Shown here one piece after another: positions 35,099-43,804 of a DNA stretch of 64,000 nucleotides (position 1 is its first letter; the number at the start of each line of letters is the position of its first letter). The stretch covers positions 5,697,001 to 5,761,000 of the forward strand of contig NZ_CP030265.1 in NCBI RefSeq assembly GCF_008843145.1, given 5' to 3'. A program made the position numbers and the translations under genes. Source of the stretch: Skermanella pratensis. GTDB lineage: Bacteria > Pseudomonadota > Alphaproteobacteria > Azospirillales > Azospirillaceae. The notes beneath the pieces are model-generated. The model worked only from the letters and a program-made list of their open reading frames with translations. It ran no database searches and had not been told where the DNA came from.

Positions 35099-35215
35099 TT
35101 GGCCGCAGATGCACGCAGATAAACCCAGATAACCTCCGGCTGCCGGCGCTCCGGTCGGCTGCTTGCGATCATCCATCGATCCCATCTGAGTTTATCTGCG
35201 TGCATCTGCGGCCAA
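35099..35215. repeat. Large inverted repeat of the GCAGAT family
   Basis: The left arm (35099-35130, TTGGCCGCAGATGCACGCAG start) pairs with the right arm (35184-35215, CTGCGTGCATCTGCGGCCAA end). The arms are about 32 bp with few mismatches around a 53-bp loop that can fold further. It separates ccmC from the convergent Lrp-type gene, so it can work as a terminator for both. A partial relative lies at 19919-19969. Confidence 0.8.
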
Positions 35216-35221
35216 TGACCT

Positions 35222-35683
35222 TCAGCCCCCCGGCACCGGCAAGGTCATGTCGTCCTTGACCGTCTCCATCACCACATAGGTGTGCGTCTGCTGGACATGG
35301 GGCAGGCGCGAGATCGTGTCGCCCAGCAGCCGGCGGTAATGCTGGATGTCACGCGTCCGCACCTTCAGCAGGTAGTCGAAGTCGCCGGCGATCATGTGGC
35401 AGGACTGGATTTCCGGCACCCGGCGGACCGCCTCGTTGAAGCGCTCCAGCTCGTCGGCGGTCGTGCCGCGCAGCACCACCTGGACCAGCACCACATGGTC
35501 CGCGTCCAGCGCCACCGGGTCCAGCTCGGCCCGGTAGCGCCGGATCACGCCCGCGGCCTCCAGCCGCCTCAGCCGTTCCGAGCAGGGCGTCTTGGTCAGG
35601 TTGACCTTGCCGGCCAGTTCCACGACCGAAATCCGGCCGTTCTGCTGAAGCTCGCGCAAGATCGCGCGGTCGATCCGATCCAT
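35222..35683 (-). CDS. Lrp/AsnC family regulator, probable PutR-type activator of putA
   Basis: A 153-residue Lrp/AsnC regulator: N-terminal helix-turn-helix (MDRIDRAILRELQQNGRISV, then VELAGKVNLTKTPCSERLRR) and C-terminal RAM ligand-binding domain (VLVQVVLRG... GDFDYLLKVRTRD). The start at 35683 was chosen because the codons just before it are the GGAGGGG ribosome-binding site. It is divergent from putA. In alphaproteobacteria such neighbours (PutR) activate putA in response to proline; I infer the same role here. Confidence 0.92.
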   Translation of the reverse strand: MDRIDRAILRELQQNGRISVVELAGKVNLTKTPCSERLRRLEAAGVIRRYRAELDPVALDADHVVLVQVVLRGTTADELERFNEAVRRVPEIQSCHMIAGDFDYLLKVRTRDIQHYRRLLGDTISRLPHVQQTHTYVVMETVKDDMTLPVPGG

Positions 35684-35801
35684 GCCCCCTCCCAAGCCAC
35701 TTCGCCTGCCGAATCCGCCAGGGCAGGCATTATGGCTGAAATTCCGCCAAAATCGGAGCCTATGGCTACTGCCGGTCTGGGATAATCCAGGTCATCGAGT
35801 T

Positions 35802-35825
35802 CTTGACTTACAGCTTGACTTACAG
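35802..35825. repeat. Perfect 12-bp tandem duplication in putA leader
   Basis: CTTGACTTACAG occurs twice back to back, ending at the GGGAG ribosome-binding site of putA. Each copy carries TTGACT, a -35-like hexamer. The duplication may alter leader or regulator binding, or be neutral slippage. Confidence 0.65.
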
Positions 35826-35839
35826 GGAGTGCGGTAGCG

Positions 35840-38800
35840 ATGGATCCGGCAGTGCTGCGCGACGACATCGACAGGTCCTATTTCGCCGACGAAGCCGCTA
35901 CCGTCCATCAACGCATGGAGGCGATCCGGCTGGACCGCGCCGCCCGGCGCAGGATTTCCGACCGGGCCGAGGCGATCGTCCGCCGCCTGCGCACCGATCC
36001 CACTCCCAACCTGATGGAGACCTTCCTCGCCGAGTACGGCCTGTCCACGGACGAGGGCGTGGCGCTCATGTGCCTGGCCGAGGCTTACCTCCGGGTGCCC
36101 GACGCGCCGACCCTGGACGCGCTGATCCGCGACAAGATCGGCGGAGCCGACTGGTCGAAGCATGCCGGCGAGACCGACAGCCTGCTGGTCAGCGCCTCGA
36201 CCTGGGCGCTGATGCTGACCGGCAGGATCTTCCGCAACGACTCTCCCGCCGGTCCGCAGGTCGCCGGCACCCTGCGCCGTCTGGTCCAGCGGGTCGGCGA
36301 GCCGGTGGTCCGCTCCGCGGTCGCCCAGGCGATGAAGGTCATGGGCCAGCAGTTCGTGCTCGGCCGGACCATCGAGGAGGCGATCCGGCGCGGCGACTCG
36401 CGGCGCGCCAAGGGTTACCGCTTCTCCTACGACATGCTGGGCGAGGCGGCGCGGACCGGGCCGGACGCCAGGCGCTACTGGGAAAGCTACGCCGCCGCGA
36501 TCGACACCATCGCGCGCCACGCCGACGCCAAGGCACCTGTCCACGACAACCCCGGCATCTCCGTCAAGCTGTCGGCGCTCCACCCGCGCTACGAGGCTAC
36601 CCAGCGCGACCGGGTCCTGGAAGAGCTGGTGCCCGGCCTGCACGCCCTGGCGGTCAAGGCCAGGGACGCCAATATCGGCTTCAACATCGACGCGGAGGAG
36701 GCGGACCGGCTGCCCCTGTCCCTCGACGTGATCGAGCGGGTGCTCGAATCGCCCGAACTGGCGGGCTGGGAAGGCTTCGGCGTCGTAGTCCAGGCCTATT
36801 CCAAGCAGTGCCTGCCGGTCCTGCGCTGGGTCCGGGCGCTGGCCGACCGGCTCGACCGCAAGCTGGCGGTCCGGCTGGTCAAGGGAGCCTACTGGGACTC
36901 GGAGATCAAGAATTCCCAGATGCTGGGCCTGCCGGGCTATCCGGTGTTCACCCGCAAGACCTCGACCGACGTCTCCTATCTCGCGGGTGCCCGGTTCCTG
37001 CTGGACAACCGCGACCGCCTCTATCCCCAGTTCGCCACCCACAACGCCCAGACCGCCGCCGCGGTGCTGGAGATGGCCGGCAACGACGGGGGCGGGTTCG
37101 AATTCCAGCGGCTGCACGGCATGGGCCAGGCGCTGCACGACCAGTTGCTGGAGGAGGCCGGGCGGCCGTGCCGCATCTATGCGCCGGTCGGCGTCCATAA
37201 GGACCTGCTGGCCTACCTGGTCCGCCGGCTGCTGGAGAACGGCGCCAACTCCTCTTTCGTCCACCAACTCCTGGACGAGGACGTGCCGCCGGAAGTGCTG
37301 GTGCGCGACCCCATCGCCGCGACCGAGGCGGCACCCTCCGTGCCGAACCCGAAGATCCCGCTGCCGCCCGACCTGTTCAATGGCGAACGGCGCAATTCGG
37401 CCGGCTGGAACCTCAACAACCCCGTCATGGCGGCCCGGGTCGAAGCCGGCATGGCGCCGTTCCGCACCGCCCGCTGGACCGCGGCGCCCCTGGTCGGAGG
37501 CTCCGTCCTGGACGGGGAGGAAGTGCCGGTGCTGAACCCGGCCTGCCGCACGGACCGGGTCGGCACCGTCCGGCAGGCCGGCAAGGAAGCCGCCGACCGC
37601 GCCCTCGACGTCGCGGCCGCCGCCTTCCCGGCCTGGCGCGACCGGACCCCGGCCGAGCGCGCGGCGATCCTGGACCGCATCGCCGACCTCTACGAGGCCA
37701 ACACCTTCGAGCTGATGGCGATCCTGGCCCGCGAGGCCGGCAAGACCCGCATGGACGGCGTGCTGGAGGTACGCGAGGCGGTGGATTTCTGCCGCTACTA
37801 CGCCGCCCGGGCGCGGCGGCTGCCGGCCGGATCGCAGGGACAGGGACAGGGACAGGGGCAGGGGCAGGGACAGGGACTGGGACCGTTCGTCTGCATCTCG
37901 CCGTGGAACTTCCCGCTGGCGATCTTCACCGGGCAGGTGGTCGCGGCCCTGGTCGCCGGCAACACCGTGATCGCCAAGCCGGCCGAGCAGACGCCCCTGA
38001 TCGCGGCCCGGGCGGTGGCGCTGATGCTGGAGGCCGGCGTGCCGCCGGACGTCCTGGCCCTGCTGCCCGGCGACGGCGCGGTGGTCGGGGCGGCGCTGAC
38101 CGGCGATCCGCGCACGGCCGGCGTCTGCTTCACCGGCTCGACCGGGACCGCCATCCTGATCGACCGCGCGCTGGCCGCCCACGGATCGGCCAGGGCGCCG
38201 CTGATCGCCGAGACCGGCGGCCTGAACGTCATGATCGTGGACAGCACCGCCCTGGTCGAGCACGCGGTCCGCGACATCGTCAATTCCGCCTTCCAGAGCG
38301 CCGGCCAGCGCTGCTCGGCGCTCCGCGCCGTGTTCGTCCAGTCCGACATCCGGGACCACCTGCTCGCCATGCTCGAAGGGGCGGCGATGGAACTGCGGGT
38401 CGGCGACCCGTGGGACCCCGCGACCGATGTCGGCCCCGTGATCGACGCGGAGGCGCTGGGCGTCATCGAGGACCATTGCCGGAGCTTCGGGAAGGCCGGG
38501 CGGGTGCTGTTCCGCCATCCGCTGCAAGGGATCGCCGGGAACGGCCTGTTCGTCGCCCCGACTGCCATCGCCCTCGACCGGTTCGACGCGCTGGAGCGGG
38601 AGATCTTCGGCCCCGTGCTCCACGTCGTCCCGTTCGAGGCGCACGAGATCGACCGGGTCGTGGATGCCGTCAACGCGCGCGGCTACGGCCTGACCCTGGG
38701 CATCCATTCCCGCCTGGACGACCGGATCGAGGCGATCTGCCGGCGCGCCCGGGTCGGGAACATCTATGTCAACCGCAACCAGATCGGCGCCGTGGTCGGG

Positions 38801-39610
38801 GTCCAGCCGTTCGGCGGCGAGGGCCTGTCCGGCACCGGGCCGAAGGCCGGCGGGCCGCACTACCTGGCCCGCTTCACCCGTCCCGCTCCGGCGTCCATGC
38901 CCTCGGCCGCCTCTTTCGTCCCGCCGGCCGGCCTGGGCGGGGGGGCTGGAGATCCCGCCGCCTTCGCCGAGGCCGCCCGGCTGGCCGGGCCGGACTGGGA
39001 CGCCCGTACCGACCGCGCCGTGATCCTGCGGCGGGCCGTCACCCTGCTGCCGGAGGCGCTGCGGCCGACGGCCGAGGCGGCGCTGGCGGCGGCCTCGCCC
39101 GCCTTCGCGGCGGCGGAGCCCTTGCCCGGCCCGACCGGCGAGAGCAACCACCTGGCCCTGCACGGCCGGGGCATCGCCCTGTGCCTGGGAGGGAACCCGG
39201 GAAGGTCTCCGGGCGGCGGCGCGGACCCCGCCGGCGCCCTGGTGGCCCAGGCGTTCCTGGCGCTGGCCGCCGGCAACGCGGCGGCGCTGGCGGGGAACAA
39301 CCCCGCGGCGGGTGCCGTCGTCGCGGCCCTGCGCAAGGTCGGCGTTCCCGACGGCGTGGCCGCCGCGGTGACGGTCGCCGATGCCGCCGAAACGCTCCGG
39401 ATCTTCCCCGATCTCGGCGTGGTCGCCTTCGAGGGAACCGACGCGGAGGCCGTCCCGCTGCGCCGGGCGCTGGCGGAGCGGGACGGCAGGCGCGTGCCGC
39501 TGGCGACGCTCGCGGAAGGCGTCGAGCGGTTCGCGACCGAGCGGGTCGTCAGCATCGACACGACCGCGTCCGGCGGCAACGCCTCGCTGCTGACGCTGGG
39601 CGACGGCTGA
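35840..39610 (+). CDS. putA: Bifunctional proline dehydrogenase / P5C dehydrogenase PutA
   Basis: A 1256-residue enzyme that oxidises proline to glutamate via FAD and NAD. There is no N-terminal RHH DNA-binding domain. The PRODH barrel shows RLVKGAYWDSEIKNSQ, FATHNAQT and YAPVGVHKDLLAYLVRRLLE. The P5CDH domain has ISPWNFPLAIFTGQV, Glu791 in AETGGLN and Cys825 in GQRCSALR. A C-terminal ALDH-like domain follows, with PGPTGESNHLALHGRG near residue 1095, as in long PutAs. Oddly, the conserved loop just before ISPWNF is replaced by seven Gln-Gly pairs (residues 666-679), coded by a hexanucleotide repeat at 37835-37876. Confidence 0.96.
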   Translation: MDPAVLRDDIDRSYFADEAATVHQRMEAIRLDRAARRRISDRAEAIVRRLRTDPTPNLMETFLAEYGLSTDEGVALMCLAEAYLRVPDAPTLDALIRDKIGGADWSKHAGETDSLLVSASTWALMLTGRIFRNDSPAGPQVAGTLRRLVQRVGEPVVRSAVAQAMKVMGQQFVLGRTIEEAIRRGDSRRAKGYRFSYDMLGEAARTGPDARRYWESYAAAIDTIARHADAKAPVHDNPGISVKLSALHPRYEATQRDRVLEELVPGLHALAVKARDANIGFNIDAEEADRLPLSLDVIERVLESPELAGWEGFGVVVQAYSKQCLPVLRWVRALADRLDRKLAVRLVKGAYWDSEIKNSQMLGLPGYPVFTRKTSTDVSYLAGARFLLDNRDRLYPQFATHNAQTAAAVLEMAGNDGGGFEFQRLHGMGQALHDQLLEEAGRPCRIYAPVGVHKDLLAYLVRRLLENGANSSFVHQLLDEDVPPEVLVRDPIAATEAAPSVPNPKIPLPPDLFNGERRNSAGWNLNNPVMAARVEAGMAPFRTARWTAAPLVGGSVLDGEEVPVLNPACRTDRVGTVRQAGKEAADRALDVAAAAFPAWRDRTPAERAAILDRIADLYEANTFELMAILAREAGKTRMDGVLEVREAVDFCRYYAARARRLPAGSQGQGQGQGQGQGQGLGPFVCISPWNFPLAIFTGQVVAALVAGNTVIAKPAEQTPLIAARAVALMLEAGVPPDVLALLPGDGAVVGAALTGDPRTAGVCFTGSTGTAILIDRALAAHGSARAPLIAETGGLNVMIVDSTALVEHAVRDIVNSAFQSAGQRCSALRAVFVQSDIRDHLLAMLEGAAMELRVGDPWDPATDVGPVIDAEALGVIEDHCRSFGKAGRVLFRHPLQGIAGNGLFVAPTAIALDRFDALEREIFGPVLHVVPFEAHEIDRVVDAVNARGYGLTLGIHSRLDDRIEAICRRARVGNIYVNRNQIGAVVGVQPFGGEGLSGTGPKAGGPHYLARFTRPAPASMPSAASFVPPAGLGGGAGDPAAFAEAARLAGPDWDARTDRAVILRRAVTLLPEALRPTAEAALAAASPAFAAAEPLPGPTGESNHLALHGRGIALCLGGNPGRSPGGGADPAGALVAQAFLALAAGNAAALAGNNPAAGAVVAALRKVGVPDGVAAAVTVADAAETLRIFPDLGVVAFEGTDAEAVPLRRALAERDGRRVPLATLAEGVERFATERVVSIDTTASGGNASLLTLGDG
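37835..37876. repeat. Hexanucleotide tandem repeat coding (Gln-Gly)7 in putA
   Basis: Seven units of CAGGGA/CAGGGG run in frame in putA. Unit length is a multiple of three, so copy-number change would alter the number of Gln-Gly pairs without a frameshift. The tract sits directly before the P5CDH substrate/NAD segment GPFVCISPWNF. Confidence 0.9.
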
Positions 39611-39633
39611 GCCGGGGCCCCGGAGCCTGGGCC

Positions 39634-40668
39634 TCAGTCGTACCCCAAGTCCCGGTGGCGGAGCCGGCGCCCGCCGCCGATCATGAGGGCGCCCAGCGCG
39701 GCCGCGCCGGCGACCAGGGCGGCGGCCGCCATGGGGTGCATCGCGGCCGTGGTGTAGTAGCTCCGCTCCCGGACCACGCTGTGCCGGCCGGCGCGTTCGC
39801 GGCCGTCGCGCCCTGTCGGGCCGTACAGGTTGTCGGTCCGGCGGCGAAGCGGGCCGCCGCTCCGCTGCCAGCCGATCGCCGCCGACCTCATCAACTTGTC
39901 GGTCAGGCGCGGCGCCAGCGCCTCCGACAGGGAGGCGAGCTTGCCGCCGCTGCCGACGGTCAGTTCCCGCACGGAATGTTCGGCCGCGTGCAGGATGGCC
40001 TCGGCGACCACCTCGGGCGCGTAGACCGGGGGCGGGTTGAGCGGCTCCGAGCCCATCAGGGTCTTCGCGTGCTCCTCCAGCTGGGTATCGACCGCGGCGG
40101 GCTTGATCAGGGTGACGGAGACCGGGGCGCCTTCGGCCTCCAGTTCCATACGCAGCGCGTTAGTGAAGCCCTTGACCGCGTGCTTGGTCGCGCAATAGGT
40201 CGCCTGGAGCGGCACCGCCCGGTCGCCCAGGACGCTGCCCACGTTGACCAGGGCGCCGCCGTGCCGGCGGAACCGGGCGGCGGCGATGCGCGAGCCGATC
40301 ACCGTGCCCCAGTAGTTGGTCTCGAACAGTTGCCGCTGGTCCTCCATCGACGTGTCCTCGGCCTTGCCGTAGATCGAGGTGCCGGCATTGTTGACCCAGG
40401 TGTCGAACCCGCCGAACTCGCGGAGCGCCGTCCCGGCCAGCTCGTTCATGGCGTCCTCGTCGGCGACGTCGGCCACCACGAAGACCGCCCGACCCCCGTC
40501 GCGCCGGATGTCCGCCTCGACCTCGCGCAATGCGTTCTCGTCGCGTGCCGCCAGGACCAGCCGCGCGCCGCGCCTGCCGGCCATCCGGGCGGTCGCGAGC
40601 CCGATGCCGCTGCTGGCGCCTGTGATGACGATGACCTGGTCTTCCACGGGTTTCAGTCTTACGGGCAT
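39634..40668 (-). CDS. SDR family oxidoreductase with C-terminal membrane segment
   Basis: A 344-residue short-chain dehydrogenase. It has TGASSGIGLATA (about 17-28), NNAGTS and the catalytic pair in ATYCATKHAVKGF, with Ser in NVGSVLG. After the SDR fold a charged linker leads to a C-terminal hydrophobic helix, MAAAALVAGAAALGALMIGG, that could anchor it in the membrane. The ATG at 40668 gives the standard VEDQVIVITGAS N-terminus; a much longer open frame upstream has no conserved content. The substrate is unknown. It converges with putA. Confidence 0.88.
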   Translation of the reverse strand: MPVRLKPVEDQVIVITGASSGIGLATARMAGRRGARLVLAARDENALREVEADIRRDGGRAVFVVADVADEDAMNELAGTALREFGGFDTWVNNAGTSIYGKAEDTSMEDQRQLFETNYWGTVIGSRIAAARFRRHGGALVNVGSVLGDRAVPLQATYCATKHAVKGFTNALRMELEAEGAPVSVTLIKPAAVDTQLEEHAKTLMGSEPLNPPPVYAPEVVAEAILHAAEHSVRELTVGSGGKLASLSEALAPRLTDKLMRSAAIGWQRSGGPLRRRTDNLYGPTGRDGRERAGRHSVVRERSYYTTAAMHPMAAAALVAGAAALGALMIGGGRRLRHRDLGYD

Positions 40669-40915
40669 GGGAGATCTTTCAAGGATACGAAGAACATCGG
40701 CCACCAACAGCGGCGACGGCTCCGGGTTCCTTGCCCGGGTTTCCATAAGGCCCGTCCGACGGGACTCCGCACGGGGGGCGCGGCATAATAACCCTTCCAT
40801 CAATGGTACTATTATCCGGCCCCGTCGCCCGCGCCTATAGTGCGCGGGCCAGGGTTGCGGTGGGGTGCCGGAATGGGGCCGGCCGCGGCAGCCCTGTTGA
40901 ACAGAGGCGAACACC

Positions 40916-41299
40916 ATGAGACTACTGGCCCGTAAACTGCCGGTATTGATGCTGGCCCTTGCAGGCGCCCTCGCCGCAGGACAGGCGACGGCGCAGACCA
41001 AGTCCGTCCCGGACAGCCATCCGTTCCGCCAATGCGCCGGCTGCCACTCGCTGGACACCTCGTCCAACGCTTTCGGCCCGACGCTGATCGGCGTTTATGG
41101 CCGCCAGGCGGGCGCGGTGCCGCGCTTCGCCTATTCCGAGGCGGTGCAGAAGTCCGGCGTGGTCTGGAACGACGAAACCCTGCGCAAATGGATCGCGGGC
41201 AACGACGCCTTCATTCCCGGCACCCGCATGCGCCACGTCGCCATCACCGACAAGGCGCAGCAGGACGAACTGATCGAGTTCCTGAAGGCTCTGAAGTGA
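40916..41299 (+). CDS. Periplasmic class I cytochrome c
   Basis: A 127-residue c-type cytochrome. The signal peptide ends near GQATAQ; the heme attachment site is CAGCH (about 41-45), and the sixth-ligand Met is probably in IPGTRMRHVAI. The pattern GPTLIGVYGRQAGAV and FAYSEAVQKSGVVWNDETL is typical of cytochrome c2/c550 proteins. It depends on the Ccm system, parts of which lie in this window. Likely role: soluble electron carrier. It converges with phhB across a hairpin. Confidence 0.94.
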   Translation: MRLLARKLPVLMLALAGALAAGQATAQTKSVPDSHPFRQCAGCHSLDTSSNAFGPTLIGVYGRQAGAVPRFAYSEAVQKSGVVWNDETLRKWIAGNDAFIPGTRMRHVAITDKAQQDELIEFLKALK

Positions 41300-41308
41300 C
41301 GTCCCGGC

Positions 41309-41336
41309 GGGACGGAGCCGACCGGCGGTCCGTCCC
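41309..41336. terminator. Bidirectional hairpin between cytochrome c and phhB
   Basis: GGGACGGA (41309-41316) pairs with TCCGTCCC (41329-41336) over a 12-nt loop, between two convergent stops. No clear T-run follows on either side. Confidence 0.5.
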
Positions 41337-41348
41337 GTCCCGCCGCGC

Positions 41349-41651
41349 TCAGCGGTCGTGTTCCAGCGCGATGCCGTCCATGTGATGGGCCAGTTCCACG
41401 TCGCGCTCCGACAGTCCCTCCACATCGTGGGTGGCCAGGATCACCTCGACCCGGTTGTAGACGTTGAACCATTCCGGGTGGTGGTCCATCTTCTCCGCCT
41501 TGAGGGCCACCCGGGTCATGAAGCCCCAGGCGGTCGCGAAATCGGGGAAATGATAGGTCTTGCGGATCGCGTCGCGATCCTCCACCTCCGACCAGCCGTG
41601 AAGCTCCGCAAGTGCCGATTGACGTCTGGCGCCGACCAGTTTCTCGACCAT
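41349..41651 (-). CDS. phhB: 4a-hydroxytetrahydrobiopterin dehydratase (pterin-4a-carbinolamine dehydratase)
   Basis: A 100-residue PCD/DCoH-type enzyme. The catalytic region shows [18 protein letters not shown], with the conserved HHPEW, and [20 protein letters not shown]. The family recycles oxidised pterin after aromatic-amino-acid hydroxylation. The start at 41651 gives normal length. No phenylalanine hydroxylase gene is near. It is divergent from the metallopeptidase gene. Confidence 0.93.
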   Translation of the reverse strand: MVEKLVGARRQSALAELHGWSEVEDRDAIRKTYHFPDFATAWGFMTRVALKAEKMDHHPEWFNVYNRVEVILATHDVEGLSERDVELAHHMDGIALEHDR

Positions 41652-41709
41652 ATTCAGCCTCCCTCTTTGTCGTATGATCTCCAGCGGTCGATCAGGAGAA
41701 TGCGCCCCC

Positions 41710-42111
41710 ATGAGCAAGCAAATCAATGCCCCCACCATCGCCGACATCGAGGCGCTGGCCGACGAGGCGCTCCGGACCATCCCGCCCGAACTGCTGCGTT
41801 TCGTCGGCAACGTGGTGATCCATGTGGAGGATTTCCCCGACGAGGAGACCGAGCGGGAGATGGAGCTGGAGTCGCCGTTCGACCTGCTCGGCCTCTACCG
41901 GGGCGTCGACCTGGCGCACAAGAGCGTCACCGCCACGCCGAGCGACCTGGACATGATCTATCTCTACCGCCGGCCGCTGCTGGACTACTGGTGCGAGACC
42001 GGCGAGGATCTGGCCCATCTGGTCCGCCATGTCCTGATCCACGAGATCGGCCACCATTTCGGCTTCTCCGACGACGACATGGACGTGATCGAGGCCAGCG
42101 TTCCCGACTGA
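41710..42111 (+). CDS. Minimal zincin-type metallopeptidase family protein
   Basis: A 133-residue protein with the zinc site [15 protein letters not shown] near the C-terminus, an HExxHHxGxxD motif. The N-terminus has the family pattern [20 protein letters not shown]. Such short proteins (formerly DUF1025) are widespread in alphaproteobacteria and actinobacteria; their substrates are not known. An AGGAG element lies 11 bp before the ATG at 41710. It is likely cytoplasmic: no signal peptide is seen. Confidence 0.88.
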   Translation: MSKQINAPTIADIEALADEALRTIPPELLRFVGNVVIHVEDFPDEETEREMELESPFDLLGLYRGVDLAHKSVTATPSDLDMIYLYRRPLLDYWCETGEDLAHLVRHVLIHEIGHHFGFSDDDMDVIEASVPD

Positions 42112-42191
42112 AGGGCGTCACATCATGAACCCGGCCCGATTCTGGTGGTTCCGCACGGTGTCGTTGATGACGTTCGGCGGAGCGGAGTGCG

Positions 42192-42222
42192 GTAGGTCGG
42201 CCTTCGGCCGAGGCCGACCTAC
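42192..42222. repeat. Dispersed hairpin repeat, copy E (single perfect palindromic module)
   Basis: This 31-bp copy opens GTAGGTCGGCC and closes GGCCGACCTAC with TTCGGCCGA between. It is the left module alone, without core or right hairpin, and forms a perfect 11-bp stem that can extend through the loop. It lies between the metallopeptidase and transglutaminase genes, which converge. Confidence 0.88.
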
Positions 42223-42301
42223 GATAAACCCATCGAAAACACTGTGCCGAGCCCTTGAAGTGTCCCGGCCGAAACATTGCATTGGCCGCCGGGGTCCCGC
42301 C

Positions 42302-43138
42302 TCAGCGCTCCGACAGGCTCACGGCGTCGGTCGTCAGGTCCCCGTCGGTGCCGCGGCCGGGCGAGCTGATGGCGACCTCCATCTCGTCCGGCTTGGCCTT
42401 GCCGAAGAAGGACGAGAACGACACCTCGGCGGCGTCGCGGCCGACTCCGATGCGGATCAGCCCGTCCAGCGCCGCCTTGCGGGTCGCGTCGAACAGGTAC
42501 CAGCGCCCGCCCAGGAAGGCCTCGAAGGTGGCGTGGAAGTCGGGAGGATCCAGCCGGAACGCGTAGGCGCTGACATAGCGCGCCGGAATGTCCATCGCCC
42601 GGCACAGGGTGATGCCGAGATGGGCGAAGTCGCGGCAGACGCCGGCATGGTCGATGATGGTATCGACCGCCGAGGTCGTCCCGTGGGAGCTTCCCGGCAG
42701 GTATTCCAGGTTGTCGTGGATCCAGTTGCAGATCGCCGTGACCCGCTGGTGGCCGGGAGCGAACTCGCCGAACTGCCGGAACGCGAAGGCGCGCAGGCGG
42801 TCGGACTGGCAGAACCGCGACGGATTCAGGTGCGGCAGCACGTCCAGCGGCAGGTCTATCGGCGCCACCTGGCCGATGCCGGCGGGGTCCTCGACCAGGG
42901 GATCCAGGTCCACCTCGGCCCGGTACCGCACCAGCAGCTTGCCGGGAGGGGCCACGACCTTGAAGAAGCGGTTGCCGGATTCACCCATGGTGAAGCGGTC
43001 GATCTCGCGTCCGCCGTCCAGGTCCAGGTGCTCGCCCAGGATCACCTGGCGGTCGAACTGCGCGGGCTGAAGGTTGAAGAAGCAGACCGTTTCTTCCTCG
43101 ATGTCGTAACCCAGCTTGCAGCTTACAGAATACTTCAT
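42302..43138 (-). CDS. Transglutaminase-like cysteine protease family protein
   Basis: A 278-residue protein with a bacterial transglutaminase-like fold. The N-terminal beta domain (1-115) is followed by the catalytic Cys in HAGVCRDFAHLGI (near 168), the His in PDFHATFEAFLGG and Asp in WYLFDATR. All three residues are present. The family includes amidases and peptidases often linked to circularly permuted ATP-grasp and alpha-E proteins, which are not seen next to it. The role is open. Confidence 0.9.
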   Translation of the reverse strand: MKYSVSCKLGYDIEEETVCFFNLQPAQFDRQVILGEHLDLDGGREIDRFTMGESGNRFFKVVAPPGKLLVRYRAEVDLDPLVEDPAGIGQVAPIDLPLDVLPHLNPSRFCQSDRLRAFAFRQFGEFAPGHQRVTAICNWIHDNLEYLPGSSHGTTSAVDTIIDHAGVCRDFAHLGITLCRAMDIPARYVSAYAFRLDPPDFHATFEAFLGGRWYLFDATRKAALDGLIRIGVGRDAAEVSFSSFFGKAKPDEMEVAISSPGRGTDGDLTTDAVSLSER

Positions 43139-43243
43139 GACGGCCTCCGCGCGACGCGCACCAGTTGGAACGGCGTCAAAACGCCGATGGTGCGCTGCGG
43201 TTCCCTCCCGAAGCGGTCCTAACCCGTATCCCCGCCGGTACCC

Positions 43244-43804
43244 TCACAGATCGCCGAGAACCAGCTGCTTCTCGTCCTGCTTGAGCTTCTGGACCGGCTT
43301 TTCCGGGGACTTGGCGGCAGCCCGCCGGACGTCGCGCGTCGCCTCCGCCAGCTTCGAACCGGGATCGACCTTACTGCGGGGCGCACTCCTCTTCGCGGCG
43401 ACCGCCTTCTCCGGTTTGGGCGCCCTGTCCGGTTTGGGCGCCTTCTCCGGCTTGGCCGCCTTGCCGATGCCCCTGGCCGCCCGGTCCAGCGCCGCCTCGC
43501 GGTCCAGCGCCTCGGGTGCCTGGGGATCGCCGCTCAGCCATTTGCCGCGCTTGATCACCTCGTTGACGCGGCCCTGGTTGACCCCGACCTTGAAGGCGAT
43601 TTCCTGCTGCGTCATCTTGGTCTTTTCATGGAGATCGAGGATCTCGCGCGCCAGTTCGGGCGTCATCTTGCGGCCCGTTACTCGCCGGGCCGGCGCCACG
43701 GACCGCTTCGCGCGGTCGCGGTCCTTCAATTTTTCCAGGATGGCGAGGGCGGAGTCCATCCCCTGCTCGCGCAATGCTTCCTCGAATTCCTTGAGTGTCG
43801 TCAT
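43244..43804 (-). CDS. Helix-turn-helix protein with basic Ala/Lys/Pro-rich tail
   Basis: A 186-residue protein. After a helical N-terminus, residues about 47-90 form a likely helix-turn-helix (KMTQQEIAFKVGVNQGRVNE followed by VIKRGKW). The C-terminal half is basic and low complexity, with an 18-bp repeat (43402-43440 region) giving KPEKAPKPDRAPKPEKA. This composition suggests a DNA-binding or nucleoid-associated role. The ATG at 43804 was chosen since GGGAG lies 10 bp upstream; a GTG three codons earlier is too close to it. Confidence 0.65.
   Translation of the reverse strand: MTTLKEFEEALREQGMDSALAILEKLKDRDRAKRSVAPARRVTGRKMTPELAREILDLHEKTKMTQQEIAFKVGVNQGRVNEVIKRGKWLSGDPQAPEALDREAALDRAARGIGKAAKPEKAPKPDRAPKPEKAVAAKRSAPRSKVDPGSKLAEATRDVRRAAAKSPEKPVQKLKQDEKQLVLGDL

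Noticed and set aside
35792-39163. Open frame of about 1120 codons on the minus strand opposite putA
   Set aside because: Antisense shadow of a well-conserved gene.
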